Part shown: one piece after another, positions 55,358 through 64,000 of the stretch
Numbering within the stretch: position 1 is the stretch's first letter
Layout: the number at the start of each line of letters is the position of its first letter
Assembly: GCF_002151125.1 (NCBI RefSeq)
Contig: NZ_MDJZ01000005.1
Span: 310,001-374,000 of the forward strand
Length of the DNA: 64,000 nt
Direction: 5' to 3'
Source of the DNA: Clavibacter michiganensis
GTDB taxonomy: Bacteria; Actinomycetota; Actinomycetes; Actinomycetales; Microbacteriaceae
Program-made: the position numbers and the translations under genes
The notes under the pieces: generated by a model
The model's input: only the letters and a program-made list of their open reading frames with translations
Told to the model about the DNA's origin: nothing
Databases searched by the model: none

Positions 55358-56752
55358 TCAGGACGCGGCGGGGCTGGTGCTGTCCGAGCTCTCCGGTCGC
55401 ACGTACGAGTAGCCGTACTGGCCGTAGCCGTACGCGTCGGGGCCCTTGGTCGGGAGCATGGTGAGCACCACGCCCAGGACCTCCGCGCCGACGCTGTTCA
55501 GCGACTCGATGGCCGCATGGACCTGGCCGCGGTGCGCGCGCCCGGACGAGACCACGAGGATCGCCCCGCCCGCGCTCTTCGACAGCACGGCGCTGTCGGT
55601 GACGGGGAGCAGCGGCGGCGCGTCGATGAGCACGGTGTCGAACTGGGCCTCGAGCTCCTTGAGGAGGGTGACCATGGTGCGCGATCCGAGCAGCTCGCTC
55701 GGGTTCGGCGGGATCTGGCCCGCCGGCAGGACGAACATGTTCCTGTTGCCCCACGGCTGCAGCACGTCCTTGAGCTCCGCGCGGCCGATGAGCACGTCGG
55801 TGAGCCCGACGGCGCCCTCGAGCCCGAGGTAGGACGCGAGCTTGGGCCGACGCAGGTCGGCGTCGATGACCGCGACCCTGGCGCCCGCGTCGCTCAGGGC
55901 GATGGCGAGGTTGGCGCTGGTGGTGGACTTGCCCTCCGACTCGATCGCGCTCGTGATGACGAAGCTGCGCGCGCGGCCCCCGAAGTCGAGGAACTGCAGG
56001 TTCGTGCGCAGGCTGCGGAAGGACTCGGCGCGCGGGCTGCGCGGATCCGACTGCACGATGAGCGGGCGCTCCTTGGCCTTCGGGTCGTACGCGATGCCGC
56101 CGAGGATGGGCGCGTGCGTGACGAGGCGCAGGTCGTGCTCGCCGCGGATCCGCGTGTCGAGCGTGGCGCGCAGCACGGCGACGGCCACGCCGAGCGCGAG
56201 CCCGACCAGCCCGCCCAGCGCGAGGTTCAGCGGGACCTGCGGGGACACGGGCGATGCCGGGATCCGCGCCTCCTGCAGGGTCGTGATCTTCACCTGGGGC
56301 TGGCCGTTGACGTCGAGCGGCGTGAGCTCGGCGACGAAGTCGGTGAAGCTCCGGGCCACCGCGTTCGCGATGGTGGCGGCGGACTCGGCCTCCTCGTCCT
56401 CGACGGAGATCTGGATGATGACGGTGTCGGCCGCCGCGGTCGCGGTGACCTTCGGGGCCAGCGAGTCCGCGGTCGCGTCGAGGCCCAGCTGGGCGATGAC
56501 CGGCTCGAGCACCGCGGGCGTCGCCACCACGTCGGCGTAGCTCTTGACCGCCTGCTGCGTGAACGTGCTGCCCTGGCTCAGGTCCTGCACGGTGCCGGCC
56601 GACTGCGTCGACACGAACACCTTCGACGACGCCCGGTACTCCGGCGTCTGCACGAGCGAGTAGCCGGCGGCGGCACCCACCCCGAGCAGCAGGACCAGCA
56701 GGATGAGGATCCACGATCGTCGCAGGATCCGGATGTATTCACGCAGTTCCAC
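55358..56752 (-). CDS. Polysaccharide chain-length/tyrosine autokinase (Wzz-BY-kinase)
   Basis: 464 residues in one chain. N-terminal Wzz domain with helices at 14-34 (WILILLVLLLGVGAAAGYSL) and 177-195, with KVFVSTQSAGTVQDLSQGSTFTQ split between. The cytoplasmic bacterial tyrosine kinase has Walker A ESEGKST (271-277), Walker A' VIDADLRRP (295-303) and Walker B VLIDAPP (374-380). The Tyr cluster is Y441, Y443, Y446, Y448 and Y450 (YGYGQYGYSY). GTG 56752 with GGGGA upstream. Role: controls export and length of an exopolysaccharide. No glycosyltransferases are in the window. Confidence 0.9.
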   Translation of the reverse strand: MELREYIRILRRSWILILLVLLLGVGAAAGYSLVQTPEYRASSKVFVSTQSAGTVQDLSQGSTFTQQAVKSYADVVATPAVLEPVIAQLGLDATADSLAPKVTATAAADTVIIQISVEDEEAESAATIANAVARSFTDFVAELTPLDVNGQPQVKITTLQEARIPASPVSPQVPLNLALGGLVGLALGVAVAVLRATLDTRIRGEHDLRLVTHAPILGGIAYDPKAKERPLIVQSDPRSPRAESFRSLRTNLQFLDFGGRARSFVITSAIESEGKSTTSANLAIALSDAGARVAVIDADLRRPKLASYLGLEGAVGLTDVLIGRAELKDVLQPWGNRNMFVLPAGQIPPNPSELLGSRTMVTLLKELEAQFDTVLIDAPPLLPVTDSAVLSKSAGGAILVVSSGRAHRGQVHAAIESLNSVGAEVLGVVLTMLPTKGPDAYGYGQYGYSYVRPESSDSTSPAAS

Positions 56753-56986
56753 AGGCGATCCCCCTCGTCGATGGAGCGCCCCCCGGCGACGCCCTCGCCC
56801 ATGCTCCCACAGCCGCGGCACCGCTCCTGTTCCCCGGACCGTGGAATGGCGCTCCGCGGATGACGCCCCAGCATCTGGGGCGGGGGTCCGGTCGGACCCA
56901 CGGGCTAGCGTGGACGCGGGATCAGGCCACCCACCTCCCCGAGAACGCACCGCCCGCCGCTCACCCGAAGAGAAGGCCACGACCCC

Positions 56987-57079
56987 ATGCCCGACGTCTG
57001 CGTCGCCGTCATCCCGCTCGCCACCCTGCTGATCATCGGCGCGCTCACCGCCTACGGGCTCCGCTACCTGCGCGACTGA
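56987..57079 (+). CDS. Possible 30-residue membrane microprotein
   Basis: ATG 56987 to TGA 57079. Sequence MPDVCVAVIPLATLLIIGAL then TAYGLRYLRD: one helix of about 20 residues with a short positively charged end. AGAAGG lies ten bases upstream. Plus strand, between minus-strand genes. Its codons are GC3-rich as in real genes. It could be a single-helix regulator or a spurious ORF. Confidence 0.42.
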   Translation: MPDVCVAVIPLATLLIIGALTAYGLRYLRD

Positions 57080-57109
57080 CCCGCCGCGAGCCCCCGCCGC
57101 CCGGCCGGG

Positions 57110-57784
57110 TCAGGCGAAGTCGGCGTCCGGACCCGCGGGGTAGCCGAACGCCGACGCGCTCGCCTCGACGGGCCGCCCGCTCGTGAGCACTCCCCCGCTC
57201 TCGGCGAGGTAGCAGGCGCCGCAGAGCGACATGTACGTGACGTCCTCGCCGTCGATGGCCACCTGGTCGCCCGCGAAGATGAACCGCTCGCCGACCTGGC
57301 GCGCGTTGAAAACGGCCTTGCGTCCGCAGCGGCAGATGGTCTTCATCTCCTCCAGGCTGTGCGCGATCTCCAGCAGCCGCCGGCTCCCGGGGAACGCCAC
57401 GGTCTGGAAGTCGGTGCGGATCCCGTAGGCGATGACGGGCACGTCCTGCAGGATCGCGATGCGCAGCAGGTCGTCGACTTGGGACTCGCGGAGGAACTGC
57501 GCCTCGTCGACGAGGAGGCACGCCGTGGGCCCGCCCTTCTCCTGCAGCACGCGCTCGCGGTGGATCCCGAACTCCTGCCAGACGTCGGCGTCGGGCTCGA
57601 GCAGGAAGTCCACCGGGCGACGGACGCCGAGGCGGGAGACGATGTCGCGGTCGCCCTTGGTGTCGATCACGGGCTTGGTGAGCAGCACGTGCTGCCCGCG
57701 CTCCTCGTAGTTGTAGGCGGCCTGGAGCATCGAGGTGCTCTTGCCGCTGTTCATCGCACCGAAACGGAAGTAGAGCTTGGCCAT
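57110..57784 (-). CDS. tdk: Thymidine kinase
   Basis: Salvages thymidine to dTMP. 224 residues of the type II (TK1-like) family: P-loop FGAMNSGKST (8-17), catalytic Glu in LLVDEAQFL, lasso/zinc site with CRCG and CGAC pairs (two Cys each), and GERFIFAGDQVAIDGEDVTYMSLC. Normal length, with about 25 extra residues at the C-terminus. ATG 57784 is adjacent to the stop of the regulator gene, one base apart. Confidence 0.92.
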   Translation of the reverse strand: MAKLYFRFGAMNSGKSTSMLQAAYNYEERGQHVLLTKPVIDTKGDRDIVSRLGVRRPVDFLLEPDADVWQEFGIHRERVLQEKGGPTACLLVDEAQFLRESQVDDLLRIAILQDVPVIAYGIRTDFQTVAFPGSRRLLEIAHSLEEMKTICRCGRKAVFNARQVGERFIFAGDQVAIDGEDVTYMSLCGACYLAESGGVLTSGRPVEASASAFGYPAGPDADFA

Positions 57785-58483
57785 CTACCGAAGGTAGCCG
57801 TCCTCGGTGGCCCGATCGATCAGGTCGGACCGCCGGCCTGCGGTCCTCCCGACCAGGCGGTACTTCGCGCGCACGCGCCGGAGGTAGGTCTTCGCGGTCT
57901 CGTACTGCACGTTCATCGCCGTGGCGACGGCCTGGGTCGACCGGCCGGTCACGTAGAGGCGGAGGGCCTGCTCCTCCCCCTGGCTGAGGCGGGGGCTCGC
58001 GAAGGCGCCGGCCACCTCCTCGCCCGTCGGAGCGCCGTCGCCGCGGTGGCCGGATCGGGCACCCGCGGCGACCGCCCGGACCGCGGCCACGATGTCGGCC
58101 GCGGGCACGGGTCCGGTCAGCAGGGCGGCGGCCCCCGCGGCGACGACGCGGCGTCGGACCTCCTCCGTGCCCGCCCGCGACAGGACGACGACGGCCGCAC
58201 CGGCCGCGCGGCAGGAGCGGATCCGCCCCTCGAGGCTGACGGCCTGGGGCAGGTCGTAGTCGACGACCACGACGTCCGTCGGGAATCGCGGCGACCGCAC
58301 CAGCTGGAGCCAGCCGGTCGTGCTGACCACGACGTCGATCTCGGGAGCCCGGCGGCGGAGGATCGCGCAGACCTCGTCCAGCGCGGACTCGTTGCCCATG
58401 AGCACGCCGACGCGAGCGGGCTGCGGCGTCGACGGCGGGGAGGCGTCGCGCGGGCCCGCCCCGGGGTCCCGCAGGGAGGTCAT
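57785..58483 (-). CDS. LuxR-type regulator with atypical receiver domain
   Basis: 232 residues. The receiver-like N-domain (about 24-140) has the phosphoacceptor-type Asp in VVVVDYDLP. The usual acidic pair at the first strand is replaced (VGVLMGNES) and the switch Lys is Thr in AALLTGPVP. The C-terminal helix-turn-helix is LuxR-like: LSQGEEQALRLYVTGRSTQAVATAMNVQYETAKTYLRRVRAKY. It may not respond to a normal sensor kinase. No kinase gene is adjacent. Directly upstream of tdk on the same strand, one base apart. Confidence 0.8.
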   Translation of the reverse strand: MTSLRDPGAGPRDASPPSTPQPARVGVLMGNESALDEVCAILRRRAPEIDVVVSTTGWLQLVRSPRFPTDVVVVDYDLPQAVSLEGRIRSCRAAGAAVVVLSRAGTEEVRRRVVAAGAAALLTGPVPAADIVAAVRAVAAGARSGHRGDGAPTGEEVAGAFASPRLSQGEEQALRLYVTGRSTQAVATAMNVQYETAKTYLRRVRAKYRLVGRTAGRRSDLIDRATEDGYLR

Positions 58484-58515
58484 GTCAGAACTGTAGCCAG
58501 GGCGCGTGCCGCGGG

Positions 58516-58551
58516 GGCGCCGGCGGGTGTGGACGGACACCCGCCGGCGCC
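58516..58551. terminator. Terminator after the radical SAM gene
   Basis: 15-bp perfect stem GGCGCCGGCGGGTGT (58516-58530) and its complement (58537-58551) around GGACGG, immediately after the radical SAM stop on the minus strand and before the regulator gene. Confidence 0.75.
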
Positions 58552-59736
58552 TCAGAACAGCGTGGCCTGCGTCGCGGCGGCTGCCGGCAGCGCCGCGGCG
58601 ACGAGCGGACCGGGCGCGGGGGCCCGGGTCCAGCTGGCGCGACCGCGCGCGGTGGTGGCGCGGCTGTCCGCCCCCTCCTGGCTCCAGCCGGGATGCGGGC
58701 GGCCGCCAGCCGGGGCGCGAGCGGCCTCGACGCCGGGCAGGTCGGCGCGGGACAGGACGCCGCCGGTGCGGGGATCCACCCTCCCGCCGCCGAGGCCGTG
58801 CCGCCTGACCAGCGGGTCCATGCGCGCCTTCAGCCAGGTCCGGTACGCCTGCGGCGCGTAGGCGCCGCGCGCGTAGAGGTCGAGGTAGCGGCCCACGAGG
58901 TCCGGGCGCTCGCGCTCGAGCCACTGGAGGTACCACTCCTTCACGCCCGGCTTGAGGTACAGCGCGGAGTAGAGGACGCGCGTGCCGCCGGCCTCGCGGA
59001 TGCGGGTGAGCGCGTGGTCGAGGTGCTCCTCGGAGTCCGTGAGCATGGGGAGGATCGGCATCATGAACACGGTGCAGTCGAGGCCCGCCTCGCGGACGGC
59101 GGTGACGGTCGCGAGGCGCGCCGCGGTCGTGGGCGTGCCGGGCTCCACCGACTGCTGCAGGTCGTCGTCGAGCACGGCGATGCTCATCGCCAGATCCACG
59201 GGGACGCTCGCCGACGCCTCGCGGAGCAGCGGGAGGTCGCGGCGGAGCAGCGTGCCCTTGGTGAGGATGGACAGCGGGGTGCCGGACGACGCGAGCGCCG
59301 CGATGATCCCGGGCATGAGGGCGTAGCGGCCCTCGGCGCGCTGGTACGGATCCGTGTTGGTGCCGAGCGCGACGGCGTCGTGCGTCCACGTGGGCTTCGC
59401 GAGCTCGCGCGCCAGCACCTCCGCGACGTTGACCTTCACGACGATCTGGTCGTCGAAGTCACGGCCGCCGTCGAGGTCCAGGTACTCGTGCGTCGGGCGC
59501 GCGAAGCAGTACACGCACGCGTGCGTGCAGCCGCGGTAGGGGTTGATCTTCCAGCCGTACGGCATGACCTTCGACTCGCCCGGCACCCGGTTGAGCGCCG
59601 ACTTGGCGAGCACCTCATGGAACGTCACCCCCTGGAACTCCGGGGTGCGGACGCTCTGCACGAGGTTGCTCAGGCGGGCGAGCCCGGGCAGCGCGTCGGC
59701 GCTCGCGTCGGACAGCCTCTGCGCGCTCCATCTCAT
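58552..59736 (-). CDS. Radical SAM protein, Rv2578c family
   Basis: 394 residues. The [4Fe-4S] ligands C70, C74 and C77 are in GCTHACVYC, followed by FARPTHEYLDLDGGRDFD, VALGTNTDPYQRAEGRYALMPGII and ILTKGTLLRRDLPLL, as in the actinobacterial SplB-related family typified by Rv2578c. Members are suggested to act on DNA, though this is not proven. ATG 59736 begins with the family start MRWSAQ. The C-terminal 60 residues are disordered and end in QATLF, resembling a beta-clamp binding motif. Confidence 0.86.
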   Translation of the reverse strand: MRWSAQRLSDASADALPGLARLSNLVQSVRTPEFQGVTFHEVLAKSALNRVPGESKVMPYGWKINPYRGCTHACVYCFARPTHEYLDLDGGRDFDDQIVVKVNVAEVLARELAKPTWTHDAVALGTNTDPYQRAEGRYALMPGIIAALASSGTPLSILTKGTLLRRDLPLLREASASVPVDLAMSIAVLDDDLQQSVEPGTPTTAARLATVTAVREAGLDCTVFMMPILPMLTDSEEHLDHALTRIREAGGTRVLYSALYLKPGVKEWYLQWLERERPDLVGRYLDLYARGAYAPQAYRTWLKARMDPLVRRHGLGGGRVDPRTGGVLSRADLPGVEAARAPAGGRPHPGWSQEGADSRATTARGRASWTRAPAPGPLVAAALPAAAATQATLF

Positions 59737-59775
59737 GCGCCCATTCGAACACACATTCGAACGCGACGCGAGCGG

Positions 59776-59805
59776 GCGGGCGGCGACGGTGCCGTCGCCG
59801 CCCGC
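59776..59805 (-). terminator. Terminator after mqo
   Basis: 14-bp perfect stem GCGGGCGGCGACGG (59776-59789) and its complement (59792-59805), four bases after the mqo stop on the minus strand and 40 bases before the radical SAM start. Confidence 0.7.
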
Positions 59806-59809
59806 GCCG

Positions 59810-61288
59810 TCAGTGCTGCAGCTCGAGGACCTCGGCGGTCTCCTGGATGATCTTCGGCGTCTTCTTCGGGTCGGACGCGACGAGCGTGCCGTAGTTCGGG
59901 ATCATGCGCGTGAGCGGCTTCTTCCAGCCGGCGATACGGTCGGGGAAGCAGCGCCCCAGCACGTCGAGCATGATCGGGACGGCCGTGGACGCGCCGGGCG
60001 ATGCGCCGAGGAGGCCCGCGATGCTGCCGTCGGCCGCCGCGACCACCTCGGTGCCGAATTGCAGCACTCCGCCCTTCTCCGCGTCCTTCTTCATGACCTG
60101 GACGCGCTGGCCCGCCGTGACCTGGTACCAGTCCTTCGGGTCGGCCGTGGGCATGAACTCGCGGAGCGCGTCGAACTTCGTCTCCTTCGAGGCGATGAGC
60201 TGGCTGACGAGGTACTTGATGAGGCTCAGGTTGTCCTTGGCGACGGCGAGCATCGGGACGATGTTGTGCGGGCGGATCGACGTGAACAGGTCGAGCAGCG
60301 AGCCCTTCTTGAGGAAGCGCGGGCTGAAGCCGGCGTAGGGCCCGAAGAGGAGGGAGGTCTCGCCGCCCACCACGCGCGTGTCGAGGTGCGGCACCGACAT
60401 GGGCGGGGATCCGATGGCGGCCTTGCCGTAGACCTTGGCCCGGTGCTTCGCGACGATCTCGGGGTCGTCCGTGCGGAACCACTCGCCGCTGATGGGGAAG
60501 CCGCCGAAGCCCTTGATCTCGGGGATGCCCGACTTCTGCAGGAGGTGCAGCGCGCCGCCGCCCGCACCGATGAAGACGAACCTCGCATCCACCTCCACGG
60601 TGGAGCGGCCGACGTCGTTGCGGATGCGGAGGTGCCAGCTGCCGTCGGGGTTCTTCGACAGGCCGCGGACCTCGTGGTTGAGGTGGAGGGACGCGCCGTG
60701 CTCGGTGAGGTAGTCGATGAGCTTGTTGGTGAGGGCGCCGAAGTCGACGTCGGTGCCGCCCTCGAAGCGCGTCGCGGCGATGACCTCGTCCTTCTCGCGC
60801 TGGAGCACGAGGAGCGGAGCCCACGAGTGGATGACCGCGGGGTCCTCCGAGTACTCCATGGCCTCGAAGAGCGGGTGGACGCGCATGGCGTCGAAGCGGC
60901 GACGGAGGTACTCGACGTTCTCCTGGCCGCGCACGAAGGTCATGTGCGGGGTGGGGTTGATGAACTCCTTGGGCTCCGGCACGGCGCCCGCGGTGACGAG
61001 GTGCGCCCAGAACTGGCGCGAGAGCTGGAACTGCTCGTTGATGCGGGTCGCGGACCCGATCTCGATCTTCCCGTCCTTCTCCGGCGTGTAGTTCAGCTCG
61101 CAGAGGGCGGCGTGGCCCGTGCCCGCGTTGTTCCACGGGTTGCTCGACTCCATGGCGACCTCGCCGAGGCGCTCGAAGATCTGGATGGTCCAGTCCGGTT
61201 CGAGCTGCTTGATGAGGGTGCCGAGCGTCGCGCTCATGATGCCCCCGCCGACGAGGACGACGTCTACCGGTTCCGCTGTATCGCTCAC
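59810..61288 (-). CDS. mqo: Malate:quinone oxidoreductase
   Basis: FAD enzyme at the inner membrane face that oxidises malate to oxaloacetate, feeding electrons to menaquinone. 492 residues: FAD-binding [15 protein letters not shown] at the N-terminus, [30 protein letters not shown], later [17 protein letters not shown], and [23 protein letters not shown] 61288 fits the family start. It is the only malate oxidising enzyme visible here. Single gene, ended by its own terminator. Confidence 0.94.
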   Translation of the reverse strand: MSDTAEPVDVVLVGGGIMSATLGTLIKQLEPDWTIQIFERLGEVAMESSNPWNNAGTGHAALCELNYTPEKDGKIEIGSATRINEQFQLSRQFWAHLVTAGAVPEPKEFINPTPHMTFVRGQENVEYLRRRFDAMRVHPLFEAMEYSEDPAVIHSWAPLLVLQREKDEVIAATRFEGGTDVDFGALTNKLIDYLTEHGASLHLNHEVRGLSKNPDGSWHLRIRNDVGRSTVEVDARFVFIGAGGGALHLLQKSGIPEIKGFGGFPISGEWFRTDDPEIVAKHRAKVYGKAAIGSPPMSVPHLDTRVVGGETSLLFGPYAGFSPRFLKKGSLLDLFTSIRPHNIVPMLAVAKDNLSLIKYLVSQLIASKETKFDALREFMPTADPKDWYQVTAGQRVQVMKKDAEKGGVLQFGTEVVAAADGSIAGLLGASPGASTAVPIMLDVLGRCFPDRIAGWKKPLTRMIPNYGTLVASDPKKTPKIIQETAEVLELQH

Positions 61289-61375
61289 CGGATCAGTGTA
61301 CGCCCGCTCCTCGGAGCCCCTCCGGAGCCGCGAGGGGTGGTACGGACACCCTCACGCGCGGCACGCGGGGAGGGA

Positions 61376-63829
<2,454 letters not shown>

Positions 63830-63874
63830 GGGCGACTCCTGGGGTTCGGGTGGGCGCGGGCGGCCCGGTTCACG

Positions 63875-63880
63875 ATCATA
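63875..63880 (-). promoter_or_regulatory. -10 element of lysC
   Basis: TATGAT on the minus strand within the only A/T-rich stretch between recR and lysC. It predicts a start about 40 bases before the lysC GTG. No good -35 is seen. Confidence 0.38.
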
Positions 63881-63926
63881 TGGGGGCGGCCTCCGCGGAT
63901 CCGCCGCGTGACGCGGTGCGCGCGGG

Positions 63927-64000
63927 TCACTCCCCCACGAGGCGCCGGCCCTCGAAGGCGCGGCCGAGCGTGACCTCGTCGGCGTACTCGAGGTCGCCGC
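63927..64000 (-). CDS. recR: RecR, C-terminal fragment
   Basis: The last 24 codons, up to the window end: [20 protein letters not shown] then [18 protein letters not shown] is the conserved end of the RecR recombination mediator, which acts with RecO/RecF in gap repair. The rest is beyond base 64000. It ends 98 bases before lysC on the same strand. Confidence 0.85.
   Translation of the reverse strand, partial: GDLEYADEVTLGRAFEGRRLVGE

Overview
The window is about 73% G+C, with GTG starts and four-base ATGA/GTGA overlaps between consecutive genes. The gene content is that of a high-GC Gram-positive of the family Microbacteriaceae, most like a Clavibacter (plant-associated coryneform). Supporting families are TopA without zinc fingers but with a Lys/Ala tail, a reduced actinobacterial Tad pilus cluster, an Rv2578c-type radical SAM protein and malate:quinone oxidoreductase. 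I see no prophage, insertion sequence, CRISPR array or rRNA. This looks like ordinary chromosome, with two tRNAs (Thr-CGT and Pro-CGG).

Layout. 1-3.2 kb: riboflavin operon ribD (5' end cut off)-ribE-ribBA-ribH, ended by a strong hairpin and followed by a convergent FNT-family channel. 4.3-10.9 kb: a six-function transport operon in five genes (two Opp/Dpp-type ATPases, an MFS exporter, a family-5 solute-binding lipoprotein and a fused double permease). Its composition resembles metallophore import/export loci. 11-17.8 kb: a small membrane protein, two tandem MHS-family symporters, a MOSC protein and a ribokinase-like PfkB kinase. 17.8-23 kb: a drug-type ABC-2 exporter (ATPase plus two permeases) divergent from a single-chain ABC exporter. 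23-27.7 kb: SpoU methyltransferase, succinate-semialdehyde dehydrogenase, nicotinamidase and a PBP4-type D,D-carboxypeptidase. 28-34.4 kb: a translationally coupled minus-strand operon topA-tmk-holB-secreted hydrolase. 34.7-38.3 kb: the Tad cluster (tadA, fused tadBC, Flp-like prepilin, TadE, TadE-like).

38.7-49 kb: acetyl-CoA synthetase, a RidA/DUF4177 pair, and two class A penicillin-binding protein paralogues in opposite orientation flanking a phosphoesterase, tRNA-Pro and a membrane acyltransferase. 49-57 kb: a luciferase-like oxidoreductase, then a cell-surface set (VanZ, two small LPxTG proteins, a DUF4012 protein, an Asp-box protein and a Wzz-BY-kinase). 57-64 kb: thymidine kinase, an atypical receiver-LuxR regulator, radical SAM protein, mqo, the aspartate-pathway pair asd/lysC, and the 3' end of recR.

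Functionally the window joins vitamin and amino-acid biosynthesis, DNA replication, cell-wall synthesis and several transporters. The most unexpected signals are: a roughly ten-fold excess of the palindrome GGATCC over base-composition expectation (hand count); the metallophore-like transport operon; an internal ribosome-binding site in lysC exactly where a separate beta subunit would begin; shared CAGCACGACGCA leader repeats ahead of gabD and asd; and long Ala/Asp insertions in an ABC nucleotide-binding domain.
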